64,000 nucleotides of DNA, taken from NCBI RefSeq assembly GCF_028898845.1, contig NZ_CP118574.1, forward strand, positions 4,995,001-5,059,000, written 5' to 3'. Under the pieces are notes generated by a model. That model made no database searches and was not told where the DNA came from. It saw only the letters and a program-made list of their open reading frames with translations. Origin of the DNA: Streptomyces sp. WZ-12. Its GTDB lineage: Bacteria > Actinomycetota > Actinomycetes > Streptomycetales > Streptomycetaceae. Shown one piece after another: positions 33,777 to 44,459 of this stretch. Positions within the stretch are counted from its first letter, which is position 1; each line of letters begins with the position of its first letter. Made by a program: the position numbers and the translations under genes.

Positions 33777-35158
33777 TGACCGTGGCAGCCGAGTTCGGCG
33801 GGGCCTCCCGGCCGCACCCCCAGGGAGCCACCAGCCCGGAGAAGGTCCTCGCCCCCGTCCTGTCCGCCTTCTGGGACGAGCCCGAGTCCTGGACGCTGGG
33901 GACCTATCTGCGCCACGAGGGCTACGAGGGCGCCCGGAAGGCGCTGGCCATGGCCCCGGACGACGTCATCGCCTACGTCAAGGACTCCGGGCTCCGCGGC
34001 CGCGGCGGCGCCGGCTTCCCGACCGGGATGAAGTGGCAGTTCATCCCGCAGGGCGACGGCAAGCCGCACTATCTCGTCGTCAACGCCGACGAGTCGGAGC
34101 CCGGGACGTGCAAGGACATCCCGCTGCTCTTCGCCAATCCGCACGCCCTCATCGAGGGCATCGTGATCGCGGCGCATGCCATCCGGTCGAACCATGCCTT
34201 CATCTATCTCCGCGGTGAGGTGGTGCCCGTCCTGCGCCGGCTGCACGAGGCCGTGCGCGAGGCGTACGCGGCGGGCTTCCTCGGCAAGGGCGTCCTCGGC
34301 TCGGGCCTCGATCTGGACGTCACGGTGCACGCCGGTGCCGGCGCGTACATCTGCGGTGAGGAAACCGCCCTGTTGGACTCCCTGGAGGGCCGTCGCGGCC
34401 AACCCCGTCTGCGCCCCCCCTTCCCCGCGGTGGCCGGCCTCTACGCCTGCCCCACTGTGGTGAACAACGTCGAATCCATCGCTTCGGTTCCCGCGATCCT
34501 CAACAAGGGCAAGGACTGGTTCAGGACGATGGGCAGCGAGAAGTCCCCGGGCTTCACGCTCTACTCGCTCAGCGGCCACGTCGCCAACCCGGGCCAGTAC
34601 GAGGGCCCGTTGGGCATCACCCTGCGCCAACTGCTGGACCTCAGCGGGGGGATGCGCCCCGGTCACCGGCTGAAGTTCTGGACGCCGGGCGGCTCCTCGA
34701 CCCCGATGTTCACTGACGAGCACCTCGACGTCCCGCTCGACTACGAGGGCGTCGGCGCGGCCGGCTCGATGCTGGGCACCAAGGCGCTGCAGTGCTTCGA
34801 CGAGACCACCTGCGTGGTCCGGGCGGTCACCCGCTGGACCGAGTTCTACGCCCACGAGTCCTGCGGCAAGTGCACGCCGTGCCGTGAAGGGACCTACTGG
34901 CTGGTGCAGTTGCTCCGGGACCTGGAGGCCGGCCGGGGCCGGCCGGAGGACCTCGACAAGCTCGCCGACATCGCCGACAACATCAACGGCAAGTCCTTCT
35001 GCGCCCTCGGCGACGGCGCCGCCTCGCCGATCTTCTCCTCGCTGCAGTACTTCCGCGCGGAGTACGAGGAGCACATCACCGGCAAGGGCTGCCCCTTCGA
35101 CCCCGCCAAGTCGACCCTCTGGGCCGACAACGACGCTCACCTGGGGGTGAACGCATGA
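33773..35158 (+). CDS. nuoF: NADH-quinone oxidoreductase subunit F
   Basis: This 461-residue NADH-binding subunit holds FMN and cluster N3. The FMN/NADH glycine-rich loop [13 protein letters not shown] is at 73-85 with [12 protein letters not shown] following; the N3 ligands are Cys364, Cys367 and Cys370 (CGKCTPC) plus Cys410. The start is a GTG-ATG pair (33773/33776) overlapping the nuoE stop; either could be used. Confidence 0.96.
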   Translation: MMTVAAEFGGASRPHPQGATSPEKVLAPVLSAFWDEPESWTLGTYLRHEGYEGARKALAMAPDDVIAYVKDSGLRGRGGAGFPTGMKWQFIPQGDGKPHYLVVNADESEPGTCKDIPLLFANPHALIEGIVIAAHAIRSNHAFIYLRGEVVPVLRRLHEAVREAYAAGFLGKGVLGSGLDLDVTVHAGAGAYICGEETALLDSLEGRRGQPRLRPPFPAVAGLYACPTVVNNVESIASVPAILNKGKDWFRTMGSEKSPGFTLYSLSGHVANPGQYEGPLGITLRQLLDLSGGMRPGHRLKFWTPGGSSTPMFTDEHLDVPLDYEGVGAAGSMLGTKALQCFDETTCVVRAVTRWTEFYAHESCGKCTPCREGTYWLVQLLRDLEAGRGRPEDLDKLADIADNINGKSFCALGDGAASPIFSSLQYFRAEYEEHITGKGCPFDPAKSTLWADNDAHLGVNA

Positions 35159-37734
35159 CCGTCACGACCAATGCTCCCAACGGGGGCGGGGCGGCGGCGG
35201 TGCCACCGGAGGACCTCGTCACCCTGACGATCGACGGCATCGAGATCTCCGTCCCCAAGGGGACGTTGGTCATCCGGGCCGCCGAACTCCTCGGCATCGA
35301 GATCCCGCGCTTCTGCGACCATCCGCTGCTGGACCCGGCGGGCGCCTGCCGGCAGTGCATCGTGGAGGTCGAGGGCCAGCGCAAGCCGATGGCCTCGTGC
35401 ACCATCACCTGCACCGACGGGATGGTTGTCCGGACCCAACTGACCTCCCCGGTGGCCGAGAAGGCGCAGCGCGGCGTGATGGAGCTGCTGCTGATCAACC
35501 ACCCGTTGGACTGCCCGATCTGCGACAAGGGCGGCGAGTGCCCGCTGCAGAACCAGGCGATGGCCGTCGGCGACCCCGACACCCGCTTCGAGGGCAAGAA
35601 GCGCACCTTCACCAAGCCGGTGCCGATCTCCACGCAGGTGCTGTTGGACCGCGAGCGGTGCGTGCTGTGCGCGCGGTGCACCCGGTTCAGCAACCAGATC
35701 GCCGGCGACCCGATGATCGAGCTGGTCGAGCGGGGCGCCCTCCAACAGGTCGGCACCGGCGAGGGTGACCCCTTCGCGTCGTACTTCTCCGGGAACACCA
35801 TCCAGATCTGCCCGGTGGGCGCGCTCACCTCGGCCGCCTACCGCTTCCGCTCCCGCCCCTTCGACCTGGTCTCCTCGCCGTCGGTGTGCGAGCACTGCGC
35901 GGGCGGCTGCGCGACCCGTACCGACCACCGGCGCGGCAAGGTCCTGCGGCGGCTGGCGGCGAACGACCCCGAGGTCAACGAGGAGTGGATCTGCGACAAG
36001 GGCCGGTTCGCCTTCCGGTACGCGCAGGCGCGGGACCGGCTGACCCACCCGTTGGTGCGCAACGCCGACTCCGGTGAACTGGAGCCGGCGAGCTGGCCGG
36101 CCGCGCTGGACGCCGCGGCGCGCGGGCTGGCCGCGGCCCGGGGCCGGGCCGGCGTGCTGACCGGCGGCCGGCTGACCGTCGAGGACGCCTACGCCTACGC
36201 CAAGTTCGCCCGGGTCGCGCTGGGCACCAACGACGTCGACTTCCGGGCCCGGCCGCACAGCGCCGAGGAGGCCGACTTCCTCGCGGCCCGGGTCGCCGGC
36301 CGCGGCCGGGACCTGGGGACGGGGGAGGGCGTCAGCTACGCCTCGTTGGAGCAGGCGCCGGCCGTCCTGCTGGCCGGCGTCGAGGCGGAGGAGGAGGCGC
36401 CCGGCGTCTTCCTGCGGCTGCGCAAGGCGCACCGCAGGCACGGCCAGCGCACCTGGGGGCTGGCCAGCCACGCCACCCGGGGGCTGATCAAGGCCGGCGG
36501 GCGGCTGCTGCCGGCCGCGCCCGGCACCGAGACGGAGTGGCTGGACGCCCTCGCGGGCAACGGGGCAGCAGGCGCGGAGCGCCTTCCCGGGGAGGGCGGT
36601 GACGGGCGACGGGCGGGCCTGGACGGCGAGGGGCGGGCCGCGGCCGAGGCGCTGCGCGCGGACGGCGCGGTGATCGTCGTCGGCGAGCGCCTGGCGACGG
36701 TGCCCGGGGCGCTGACCGCCGCGCTGCGCACCGCCACCGCCACCGGCGCGCACCTGGTGTGGATGCCGCGGCGGGCGGGGGAGCGGGGCGCCGTCGAGGT
36801 CGGGGCGCTGCCGGGGCTGCTGCCCGGTGGCCGGCCGGCGACGGACCCGGTGGCCCGGGACGAGGTCGCCGCGGCCTGGGGCCTGGCCGCGCTGCCGCAC
36901 CGGCACGGCCGGGACACCGGCCAGATGATCGAGGCCGCGGCCACCGGTGAGCTGGCCGCCCTGCTGGTGGCGGGCGTGGAGGTGGCCGATCTGCCCGATC
37001 CGGCGCGGGCGTTGACGGCCCTGGACGAGGTCGGGTTCCTGGTCAGCCTGGAGCTGCGGCCCTCCGCGGTGACGCAGCGGGCGGACGTGGTCCTCCCGGT
37101 GGCGGCGGTGGTCGAGAAGGGCGGCACGTTCCTCAACTGGGAGGGCCGGGCCCGCCTGTTCGAGCCCGCGCTCAAGCCGGACCAGATGACCCGGCGGCAA
37201 CTCCCGTCCGACGCCCGGGTGGTGCAGATGCTGGCCGACGCCATGACCGCGGTCGACGACGGCATCGCGGCCCTGGAGCTGCCGGATCTGACCGCCGTGC
37301 GCCGGGAGTTGGACCGGCTCGGCACCTGGGGCGGCCCGTACGCGGGCGAACCCCGGGAGACGGGGCGGTCGCTGCCCCGTCCGGCGAGCGGCGAGGCCGT
37401 CCTGGCCGGGCACCGGCTGCTGTTGGACCGGGGGCTGCTCCAGGAGGGCGACGAGGCGCTGGCCGGTACCCGGCACGCCGCGCTCGCCCGGCTGTCGCCG
37501 GCCACCGCCGAGGAGAACGGCGTACGGGACGGCGATCTGGTGTCGGTCACCGGACCGGCGGGCGCGGTCCAACTGCCGCTGGAGGTCACGCAGATGCCCG
37601 ACCGGGTGGTGTGGCTGCCGCTGAATTCCGTGGGGGGTGGCGTCGCCGCCGACACCGGGGCGCACCCGGGTGAGTTGGTGAAGGTCTCCGCCGTCCCCGG
37701 TACGCCGGTGCCGGCCAAGGAGGAGGACGCATGA
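35155..37734 (+). CDS. nuoG: NADH-quinone oxidoreductase subunit G
   Basis: This 859-residue subunit carries the N-terminal iron-sulfur wire and a molybdopterin-oxidoreductase-like C-terminal body. Ligand sets visible: N1b Cys54/65/68/82; N5 His116, Cys120/123/129; N4 Cys169/172/175 and Cys219; and an extra set Cys245/248/252 and Cys280 that matches the off-path cluster N7 found in some bacteria. The C-terminal body is Ala/Gly/Arg-rich but continuous. It overlaps nuoF and nuoH by four bases each. Confidence 0.96.
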   Translation: MTVTTNAPNGGGAAAVPPEDLVTLTIDGIEISVPKGTLVIRAAELLGIEIPRFCDHPLLDPAGACRQCIVEVEGQRKPMASCTITCTDGMVVRTQLTSPVAEKAQRGVMELLLINHPLDCPICDKGGECPLQNQAMAVGDPDTRFEGKKRTFTKPVPISTQVLLDRERCVLCARCTRFSNQIAGDPMIELVERGALQQVGTGEGDPFASYFSGNTIQICPVGALTSAAYRFRSRPFDLVSSPSVCEHCAGGCATRTDHRRGKVLRRLAANDPEVNEEWICDKGRFAFRYAQARDRLTHPLVRNADSGELEPASWPAALDAAARGLAAARGRAGVLTGGRLTVEDAYAYAKFARVALGTNDVDFRARPHSAEEADFLAARVAGRGRDLGTGEGVSYASLEQAPAVLLAGVEAEEEAPGVFLRLRKAHRRHGQRTWGLASHATRGLIKAGGRLLPAAPGTETEWLDALAGNGAAGAERLPGEGGDGRRAGLDGEGRAAAEALRADGAVIVVGERLATVPGALTAALRTATATGAHLVWMPRRAGERGAVEVGALPGLLPGGRPATDPVARDEVAAAWGLAALPHRHGRDTGQMIEAAATGELAALLVAGVEVADLPDPARALTALDEVGFLVSLELRPSAVTQRADVVLPVAAVVEKGGTFLNWEGRARLFEPALKPDQMTRRQLPSDARVVQMLADAMTAVDDGIAALELPDLTAVRRELDRLGTWGGPYAGEPRETGRSLPRPASGEAVLAGHRLLLDRGLLQEGDEALAGTRHAALARLSPATAEENGVRDGDLVSVTGPAGAVQLPLEVTQMPDRVVWLPLNSVGGGVAADTGAHPGELVKVSAVPGTPVPAKEEDA

Positions 37735-39116
37735 TGCAGCATCCCGGTTTTCCGGTGGTCGCGTTGGCCGCCCAGGAGGACCTGTCGATGTTCGGGCGCG
37801 ACCCGTGGTGGCTGGTCGTCATCAAGGCGGTGTTCTGCTTCGCGTTCCTGATGCTGACGGTGCTGTTCTCGATCGTCTGGGAACGCAAGGTCGTCGCCTG
37901 GATGCAGCTGCGGATCGGCCCCAACCGGCACGGGCCCTGGGGGATGCTCCAGTCCCTGGCCGACGGCATCAAGCTGATGCTGAAGGAGGACCTGGTCGTC
38001 CGGCGCGCCGACAAGGCGGTCTACATCCTCGCGCCGATCGTGGCGGCGATCCCGGCCTTCATGGCGATCGCGGTGATCCCGTTCGGTCCGGCGGACAACG
38101 AGATCTCGATCCTCGGGCACCGCACCCCGATGCAGCTCACCGACCTCCCGATCGGCATCCTCTACATCCTGGCCACGGCGTCGGTCGGCATCTACGGCAT
38201 CGTGCTGGCCGGTTGGTCGTCCGGGTCGACGTATCCGCTGCTGGGCGGGTTGCGGTCGTGCGCGCAGATGATCTCCTACGAGATCGCGATGGGCGCGGCG
38301 TTCGCGTCGGTGTTCCTGTACTCCGGGTCGATGTCGACGTCGACCATCGTGCAGTCGCAGGAGAACCGGTGGTACGTGCTGCTGCTGCCGGTGTCGTTCC
38401 TCATCTACATCGCGACGATGGTGGGGGAGACCAACCGGGCGCCGTTCGACATGCCGGAGTCCGAGGGCGACCTCGTCGGCGGCTTCAACACCGAGTACTC
38501 GTCCATCAAGTTCGCGATGTTCATGCTCGCCGAGTACGTCAACATGGTCACCGTCTCGGCGGTCGCGACCACCCTCTTCCTGGGCGGCTGGCGGGCGCCC
38601 TGGCCGATCTCGACGTTCTGGGAGGGCGCGAACCACGGCTGGTGGCCGATGCTCTGGTTCGTCATCAAGGTGCAGCTCCTGCTGTTCTTCTTCATCTGGC
38701 TGCGCGGCACGCTCCCCCGGGTCCGCTACGACCAGTTGATGCGGCTGGGGTGGAAGGTCCTCATCCCGGTGTCGGTGGTGTGGCTGCTGCTCGTCGCCAC
38801 CGTCCGGGCGCTGAAGAACGAGGGCTACGACTTCTCCCGGATCGTGCTCTACGTGGGCGGCGGCGCGGTGGCGCTGCTGCTGATCTCGCTGCTCGTGGAC
38901 TTCTTCCGGCGGATCGAGCCGGAGCGGGAGGGCGACGGGGACGCCGCCTTCGACCCGACGGCCGGCGGTTTCCCCGTACCGCCGCTGCCCGGGCAGCACC
39001 TGCCACCGGTGCCGCGCCGACGGCCGCGCCGGGACGGGGAGTTGATTGTCAGTGGCCGGGTGGACACTGTGAGTGAGGGAAATGAGAGCGACGGAAAGGG
39101 GGGCGACGGTGCCTGA
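37731..39116 (+). CDS. nuoH: NADH-quinone oxidoreductase subunit H
   Basis: This 461-residue membrane subunit joins the peripheral and membrane arms and forms the quinone entry. [24 protein letters not shown] (near residues 47-70), [24 protein letters not shown] and [11 protein letters not shown] are family hallmarks, and [27 protein letters not shown] is the conserved acidic loop. A Pro/Arg-rich tail of about 80 residues follows the last helix. Its end overlaps nuoI by eight bases. Confidence 0.96.
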   Translation: MMQHPGFPVVALAAQEDLSMFGRDPWWLVVIKAVFCFAFLMLTVLFSIVWERKVVAWMQLRIGPNRHGPWGMLQSLADGIKLMLKEDLVVRRADKAVYILAPIVAAIPAFMAIAVIPFGPADNEISILGHRTPMQLTDLPIGILYILATASVGIYGIVLAGWSSGSTYPLLGGLRSCAQMISYEIAMGAAFASVFLYSGSMSTSTIVQSQENRWYVLLLPVSFLIYIATMVGETNRAPFDMPESEGDLVGGFNTEYSSIKFAMFMLAEYVNMVTVSAVATTLFLGGWRAPWPISTFWEGANHGWWPMLWFVIKVQLLLFFFIWLRGTLPRVRYDQLMRLGWKVLIPVSVVWLLLVATVRALKNEGYDFSRIVLYVGGGAVALLLISLLVDFFRRIEPEREGDGDAAFDPTAGGFPVPPLPGQHLPPVPRRRPRRDGELIVSGRVDTVSEGNESDGKGGDGA

Positions 39117-39714
39117 GTTCCAGAACCCGGTGGCCGGCTTCGGCGTGACCTTCAAGGCCATGTTCAAGAAGCGGCTGACCGAGCAGTACCCCGAGGAGAA
39201 GAAGCCGACGGCGCCGCGTTTCCACGGCCGGCACCAGCTCAACCGCCATCCGGACGGGCTGGAGAAGTGCGTCGGCTGCGAGCTGTGTGCCTGGGCCTGC
39301 CCGGCGGACGCGATCTACGTCGAGGGCGCCGACAACACCGACGAGGAGCGCTACTCCCCGGGCGAGCGGTACGGCGCCGTCTACCAGATCAACTACCTCC
39401 GCTGCATCCTGTGCGGTCTGTGCGTGGAGGCGTGTCCGACCCGCGCGCTCACCATGACGGGCGAGTACGAACTCGCCGACCGCTCCCGGGAATCGCTCAT
39501 CTACACCAAGGAAGAGCTGCTGGTGGGCCTGTCGGAGGGGATGGTCGACTCCCCGCACGCGATCTACCCGGGCATGACCGAACGGGACTACTACAGCGGG
39601 CTGGTGACCGAGGCCGCGCCCGGCACCGTCCGTCAGGTCGCCCTCTCCCGCGGCGAGCGGCCCAAGGACGCGGCCGCACCGCAGGACGCCCAGGGCAAGG
39701 AGGCGCACGCATGA
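39109..39714 (+). CDS. nuoI: NADH-quinone oxidoreductase subunit I
   Basis: This 201-residue ferredoxin-like subunit carries clusters N6a and N6b. The ligand sets are Cys54/57/60 with Cys109 and Cys99/102/105 with Cys64 ([12 protein letters not shown] and [12 protein letters not shown]). I chose the GTG at 39109 ([12 protein letters not shown]) because AAAGGGGGG lies just upstream; an ATG at 39073 would add 12 residues unlike the family. A C-terminal tail of about 30 residues is polar and low complexity. Confidence 0.95.
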   Translation: MPEFQNPVAGFGVTFKAMFKKRLTEQYPEEKKPTAPRFHGRHQLNRHPDGLEKCVGCELCAWACPADAIYVEGADNTDEERYSPGERYGAVYQINYLRCILCGLCVEACPTRALTMTGEYELADRSRESLIYTKEELLVGLSEGMVDSPHAIYPGMTERDYYSGLVTEAAPGTVRQVALSRGERPKDAAAPQDAQGKEAHA

Positions 39715-40574
39715 CGGGGCTCGCCGCCACCACGACCTCCTCGGGGGAGGCCGTGCAGTTCTGGCTCCTGGGCATCGTCGCGGTGGCCGGGGCGCTGTGC
39801 ACGATCCTGATGAAGCGGGCGGTGCACAGCGCCCTTTCGCTCGCCGGGACCATGATCGTCCTGGCGGTCTTCTATCTGGCCAACGGCGCGTACTTCCTCG
39901 GCATCGTGCAGATCGTGGTCTACACCGGCGCGATCATGATGCTCTTCCTCTTCGTGGTGATGCTGGTCGGCGTCACCGCCGCGGACTCCCTCAAGGAGAC
40001 CCTCAAGGGCCAGCGGTGGCTCGCCGCCGGGCTGGGCCTCGGCTTCGGCGTCCTGCTGATCGCCGGGATCGGCAACGCCTCGCTCAAGGAGTTCAACGGC
40101 CTGGGCGAGGCCAACGCCGGCGGCAATGTGCAGGGCCTGGCCGCGCTCATCTTCACCAAGTACGTCTTCGCCTTCGAGATCACCGGCGCGCTGCTGATCA
40201 CCGCCGTGGTCGGCGCGATGGTGCTCACCCACCGGGAGCGCACCGAGCGCGCCCGGACCCAACGGGAGCTCTCCGAGGCCCGCATCCGCGAGGGCAAGCA
40301 GGTCACGCCGCTGCCGGCGCCAGGCGTCTACGCCCGGCACAACGCCGTGGACATCCCCGGCCTGTTGCCGGACGGCACCACCTCGGAGCTGACGGTCAGT
40401 CCGACGTTGCGGGAGCGCGGCCAGGTCCGGGACGTCTCCGGCCAGTCGCTGGCCGAACTGAAGGCACTGGAGCGGCGGTCCGAGGAGTGGCTGGGGCGGG
40501 AGTCCCGTCCGGTCGAGGAGTCGGAGCAGAAGCGGCCCGGCCCCGCGGCGCCCAAGGAGGGGGCCCAGAAATGA
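39711..40574 (+). CDS. nuoJ: NADH-quinone oxidoreductase subunit J, with long tail
   Basis: This 287-residue protein has the NuoJ membrane domain in the first 170 residues: [24 protein letters not shown] is the conserved third helix with its pi-bulge, and [20 protein letters not shown] the last. The remaining 110 residues are a cytoplasmic polar tail (from about [18 protein letters not shown]) that is longer than in most bacteria. The start overlaps the nuoI stop. Confidence 0.95.
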   Translation: MTGLAATTTSSGEAVQFWLLGIVAVAGALCTILMKRAVHSALSLAGTMIVLAVFYLANGAYFLGIVQIVVYTGAIMMLFLFVVMLVGVTAADSLKETLKGQRWLAAGLGLGFGVLLIAGIGNASLKEFNGLGEANAGGNVQGLAALIFTKYVFAFEITGALLITAVVGAMVLTHRERTERARTQRELSEARIREGKQVTPLPAPGVYARHNAVDIPGLLPDGTTSELTVSPTLRERGQVRDVSGQSLAELKALERRSEEWLGRESRPVEESEQKRPGPAAPKEGAQK

Positions 40575-40870
40575 ACCCGGTCTACTACCTCTACCTCGCC
40601 GCCCTGTTGTTCACCATCGGCGCGGCCGGCGTGCTGATCAGGCGGAACGCCATCGTGGTGTTCATGTGCATCGAGCTGATGCTGAACGCCTGCAACCTCG
40701 CCTTTGTCACCTTCTCGCGGATGCACGGCAATCTCGACGGCCAGATCATCGCCTTCTTCACGATGGTCGTCGCCGCGGCGGAGGTCGTGGTCGGCCTGGC
40801 CATCATCGTGTCGATCTTCCGCACCCGTCATTCGGCCTCGGTCGACGACGCCAGCCTGATGAAGCTGTAA
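40571..40870 (+). CDS. nuoK: NADH-quinone oxidoreductase subunit K
   Basis: This 99-residue three-helix proton-channel subunit has the conserved Glu in [16 protein letters not shown] (residue 36) and a second in [13 protein letters not shown] (residue 70), both needed for proton transfer in the family. The ATG overlaps the nuoJ stop by four bases, and a 13-base gap separates it from nuoL. Confidence 0.96.
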   Translation: MNPVYYLYLAALLFTIGAAGVLIRRNAIVVFMCIELMLNACNLAFVTFSRMHGNLDGQIIAFFTMVVAAAEVVVGLAIIVSIFRTRHSASVDDASLMKL

Positions 40871-40883
40871 GGGGTCGCACAAA

Positions 40884-42767
40884 GTGGAGAACTTGATCGC
40901 GCTGCTCGTCGCGGCACCGCTGGTCGGTGCGGCCCTGCTGTTGTGCGGCGGCAAACGCCTGGACCGCGCCGGCCATTGGATCGGCTCGCTGCTCGCGGTG
41001 GCGTCGTTCGCCATCGGGGTGGTGCTCTTCGTCGACCTGCTCGGCCGCGGCGCCGAGCACCGCACCCTGCACCAACACCTGTTCAGCTGGATCCCGGTCG
41101 GCGGCTTCCGGGCCGATGTGGCCTTCCAGCTCGACCAGTTGTCGATGACCTTCGTCCTGTTGATCACGGGTGTCGGCTCGCTGATCCACCTCTACTCGAT
41201 CGGCTACATGGAGCACGACGAGCGGCGCCGCCGCTTCTTCGGCTACCTCAATCTCTTCCTGGCGGCGATGCTGCTGCTGGTCCTCGCCGACAACTACCTC
41301 CTGCTGTACGTCGGTTGGGAGGGCGTGGGCCTGGCGTCGTACCTGCTCATCGGGTTCTGGCAGCACAAGCCCAGCGCGGCCACCGCCGCGAAGAAGGCGT
41401 TCCTGGTCAACCGCGTCGGCGACATGGGCCTGTCGATCGCGGTGATGCTGATGTTCACCACCTTCGGCACCTTCGCGTTCGGCCCGGTGCTCGGCGCCGT
41501 CGGCCACACCTCCGAGGGGAAGCTGACCGCCATCGGGCTGGTGCTGCTGCTGGCCGCCTGCGGCAAGTCGGCGCAGGTGCCGCTCCAGTCCTGGCTGGGC
41601 GACGCGATGGAGGGCCCGACCCCGGTGTCGGCGCTGATCCACGCCGCCACCATGGTCACCGCCGGGGTGTATCTGATCACCCGCTCCGGGGCGATCTTCA
41701 ACGCCGCGCCCGCCGCCCAGGCCGCGGTGGTCGCGGTCGGCGCGGTCACCCTGCTGTTCGGTGCGATCGTCGGTTGCGCCAAGGACGACATCAAGAAGGC
41801 GTTGGCCGGCTCGACGATGTCGCAGATCGGCTACATGGTCCTGGCCGCCGGGCTGGGCCCGATCGGCTACGCCTTCGCGATCATGCACCTGGTCACCCAC
41901 GGCTTCTTCAAGGCGGGGCTGTTCCTCGGCGCCGGCTCGGTGATGCACGGGATGAACGACGAGGTGGACATGCGCCGTTACGGCGGCCTGCGGAAGCACA
42001 TGCCGATCACCTTCGTCGCCTTCGGGCTCGGCTATCTGGCCATCATCGGCTTCCCCGGCCTGTCCGGCTTCTTCTCCAAGGACAAGATCATCGAGGCGGC
42101 GTTCGCGCGCGGCGGCACCGAGGGCTGGATCCTCGGCGGCGCGGCCCTGTTGGGCGCCGCGATCACCGCGTTCTACATGACGCGGGTGATGCTGATGACG
42201 TTCTTCGGCGAGAAGCGGTGGGACCCGGCGGAGTTCCATCCGCACGAGTCGCCGAGGTCGATGACGCTCCCGATGATCGTGCTGGCCGTCGGATCGGTCT
42301 TCGCCGGCGGCCTGTTCAGCGTGGGCGACGCCTTCGTGCACTGGCTGGAGCCGGTCACCTCCTTCGCGGAGGGCCACTCCCCGGTGAGCGCCGGCGTGGT
42401 CACCGCCGCCACGATGGTGGTGCTGGTCCTCGGCGCCGGCCTCGCGTGGCTGATGTACGGCCGCAAGGAGGTCCCGGCGACCGCCCCGCGCGGCTCGCTG
42501 CTGACCCGGGCCGCCCGCCGCGACCTGCTCCAGGACGACTTCAACCACGTCGTCCTGGTGCGCGGCGGCGAGCATCTGACCCGCACGCTGGTCTATCTCG
42601 ACCACTCCCTGGTGGACGGCGCGGTCAACGGCACGGCGGCCTCGATGGGCGGACTCTCCAGCCGGCTGCGGCAGTTGCAGACCGGCTTCGTCCGCTCGTA
42701 CGCGGCCCAGATGCTGGGCGGGGCCGCCGTTCTCGTCGCCGCGACCCTGCTGATGAGGGGTGTCTGA
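40884..42767 (+). CDS. nuoL: NADH-quinone oxidoreductase subunit L
   Basis: This 627-residue proton-pumping antiporter-like subunit is the distal end of the membrane arm, with about 16 helices. [15 protein letters not shown] contains the conserved Glu of helix 5, [24 protein letters not shown] the broken helix 7 and its Lys/His partners, and [21 protein letters not shown] the central region. The C-terminal long lateral helix is expected from about residue 500. GTG start with AGGGG upstream. Confidence 0.96.
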   Translation: MENLIALLVAAPLVGAALLLCGGKRLDRAGHWIGSLLAVASFAIGVVLFVDLLGRGAEHRTLHQHLFSWIPVGGFRADVAFQLDQLSMTFVLLITGVGSLIHLYSIGYMEHDERRRRFFGYLNLFLAAMLLLVLADNYLLLYVGWEGVGLASYLLIGFWQHKPSAATAAKKAFLVNRVGDMGLSIAVMLMFTTFGTFAFGPVLGAVGHTSEGKLTAIGLVLLLAACGKSAQVPLQSWLGDAMEGPTPVSALIHAATMVTAGVYLITRSGAIFNAAPAAQAAVVAVGAVTLLFGAIVGCAKDDIKKALAGSTMSQIGYMVLAAGLGPIGYAFAIMHLVTHGFFKAGLFLGAGSVMHGMNDEVDMRRYGGLRKHMPITFVAFGLGYLAIIGFPGLSGFFSKDKIIEAAFARGGTEGWILGGAALLGAAITAFYMTRVMLMTFFGEKRWDPAEFHPHESPRSMTLPMIVLAVGSVFAGGLFSVGDAFVHWLEPVTSFAEGHSPVSAGVVTAATMVVLVLGAGLAWLMYGRKEVPATAPRGSLLTRAARRDLLQDDFNHVVLVRGGEHLTRTLVYLDHSLVDGAVNGTAASMGGLSSRLRQLQTGFVRSYAAQMLGGAAVLVAATLLMRGV

Positions 42768-42770
42768 GCC

Positions 42771-44459
42771 ATGTCGTTTCCCCTGCTGACGGCGACCGCC
42801 GCGGTGCCGGCGATCGGTGCGATCGCCACCGCCGCGGTGCCCGCCGCCAAGCGCACCGTCGCCAAGTGGCTGGCGCTGCTGTTCTCGCTGGCCACGTTGG
42901 CGCTCGCGCTGGTGATCGCGGTGCGCTTCGACCCCGGCGCCAAGGGCCCGTTCCAGCTCACCGAATCGCACGCCTGGATCCGGGACTTCGGGGTCCGCTA
43001 CGACCTCGGCGTGGACGGCATCGCGGTCGCCCTGATCGCCCTGACCGCGCTGCTGATCCCGTTCGTGATGCTGGCCGGCTGGCACGACGCCGACCCCCTG
43101 GAGGGCGCGGCCGCGCCCGACAGCGGCTCCGCCGCGGGCCAGCGCCGCTACAGCTGGCGGCCCACCCAGGGCTTCTTCGCGCTGATCCTGGCGGTCGAGG
43201 CGATGGTGGTGCTCTCCTTCGAGGCCACCGACGTCTTCCTCTTCTACCTCTTCTTCGAAGCCATGCTGATCCCGATGTACTTCCTCATCGGCGGCTTCGG
43301 GGACCGCGCCGGCGGGCGCGGCGAGCAGCAGGCCGCCGCCCAACGGTCGTACGCCGCGGTGAAGTTCCTGCTGTACAACCTCGTCGGCGGCCTGATCATG
43401 CTGGCCGCGGTGATCGGGCTGTACGCCGTCACCGCCCACCAGTTGGGCACCGGCACCTTCTCGCTCACCCAGATCGTGCAGGCCCGGGCGTCCGGCGCGC
43501 TGACCATCGGCACCGGCACCGAGCGGCTGCTCTTCCTCGGCTTCTTCTTCGCCTTCGCGGTGAAGGCGCCGCTGTGGCCGCTGCACACCTGGCTGCCCAA
43601 CGCCATGGGCGAGGCCACGTCCCCGGTCGCGGTGCTGATCACCGCGGTCGTCGACAAGGTCGGCACGTTCGCGATGCTGCGCTTCTGCCTCCAGCTCTTC
43701 CCGGAGGCCAGTAGCTGGGCCACCCCGGTGATCCTGGTGCTGGCGCTGATCAGCATCGTCTACGGCGCGCTGGTCGCGGTCGGCCAGCGGGACATCAAGC
43801 GGCTGATCGCCTACGCGTCGATCTCCCACTTCGGCTTCATCATCCTGGGCATCTTCGCGATGACGTCCCAGGGCCAGGGCGGCGCGACGCTCTACATGGT
43901 CAACCACGGCATCTCCACCGCCGCGTTGATGCTGGTGGCCGGCTTCCTGATCAGCCGCCGCGGCTCCCGTCTGATCGCGGACTTCGGCGGCGTGCAGAAG
44001 GTCGCCCCGGTCCTGGCCGGCACCTTCCTGGTCGGCGGTCTGGCCACCCTGTCGCTGCCCGGCCTGGCGCCCTTCGTCAGCGAATTCCTGGTCCTGGTCG
44101 GCACGTTCAGCCGCTATCCGGTGATCGGGATCATCGCCACCCTCGGCATCGTGCTGGCCGCGCTCTACGTCCTCGTCCTCTACCAGCGGACGATGACCGG
44201 CCCGGTCAGGGCGGAGGTCGCCAAGATGCCCGACCTCAGGGCGCGCGAGCTGGTGGTGGTCGCGCCGCTGATCGCGCTGCTGCTCTTCCTCGGGGTGTAC
44301 CCCAAGCCGCTCACCGACATCGTCAACCCGGCGGTCCAGCACACCCTGTCCGTTGTGGACAAGAAGGACCCCAGGCCCACCGTGCAGGTGGACGCCGTGC
44401 CCGGGGCTGGCCGGCACGGCCAGCCCGCGCAGACCCAAGATGTGGAGGCCGCGAAGTGA
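42771..44459 (+). CDS. nuoM: NADH-quinone oxidoreductase subunit M
   Basis: This 562-residue antiporter-like subunit has the family motifs FYLFFEAMLIPMYFLIGG (conserved Glu), FAFAVKAPLWPLHTWLPNAMGEATSPVAVLI and GQRDIKRLIAYASISHFGFIILG. A loop of about 35 residues between helices 3 and 4 (DPLEGAAAPDSGSAAGQRR) is a Gly/Ala-rich insert. It starts three bases after nuoL and overlaps nuoN by four. Confidence 0.96.
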   Translation: MSFPLLTATAAVPAIGAIATAAVPAAKRTVAKWLALLFSLATLALALVIAVRFDPGAKGPFQLTESHAWIRDFGVRYDLGVDGIAVALIALTALLIPFVMLAGWHDADPLEGAAAPDSGSAAGQRRYSWRPTQGFFALILAVEAMVVLSFEATDVFLFYLFFEAMLIPMYFLIGGFGDRAGGRGEQQAAAQRSYAAVKFLLYNLVGGLIMLAAVIGLYAVTAHQLGTGTFSLTQIVQARASGALTIGTGTERLLFLGFFFAFAVKAPLWPLHTWLPNAMGEATSPVAVLITAVVDKVGTFAMLRFCLQLFPEASSWATPVILVLALISIVYGALVAVGQRDIKRLIAYASISHFGFIILGIFAMTSQGQGGATLYMVNHGISTAALMLVAGFLISRRGSRLIADFGGVQKVAPVLAGTFLVGGLATLSLPGLAPFVSEFLVLVGTFSRYPVIGIIATLGIVLAALYVLVLYQRTMTGPVRAEVAKMPDLRARELVVVAPLIALLLFLGVYPKPLTDIVNPAVQHTLSVVDKKDPRPTVQVDAVPGAGRHGQPAQTQDVEAAK

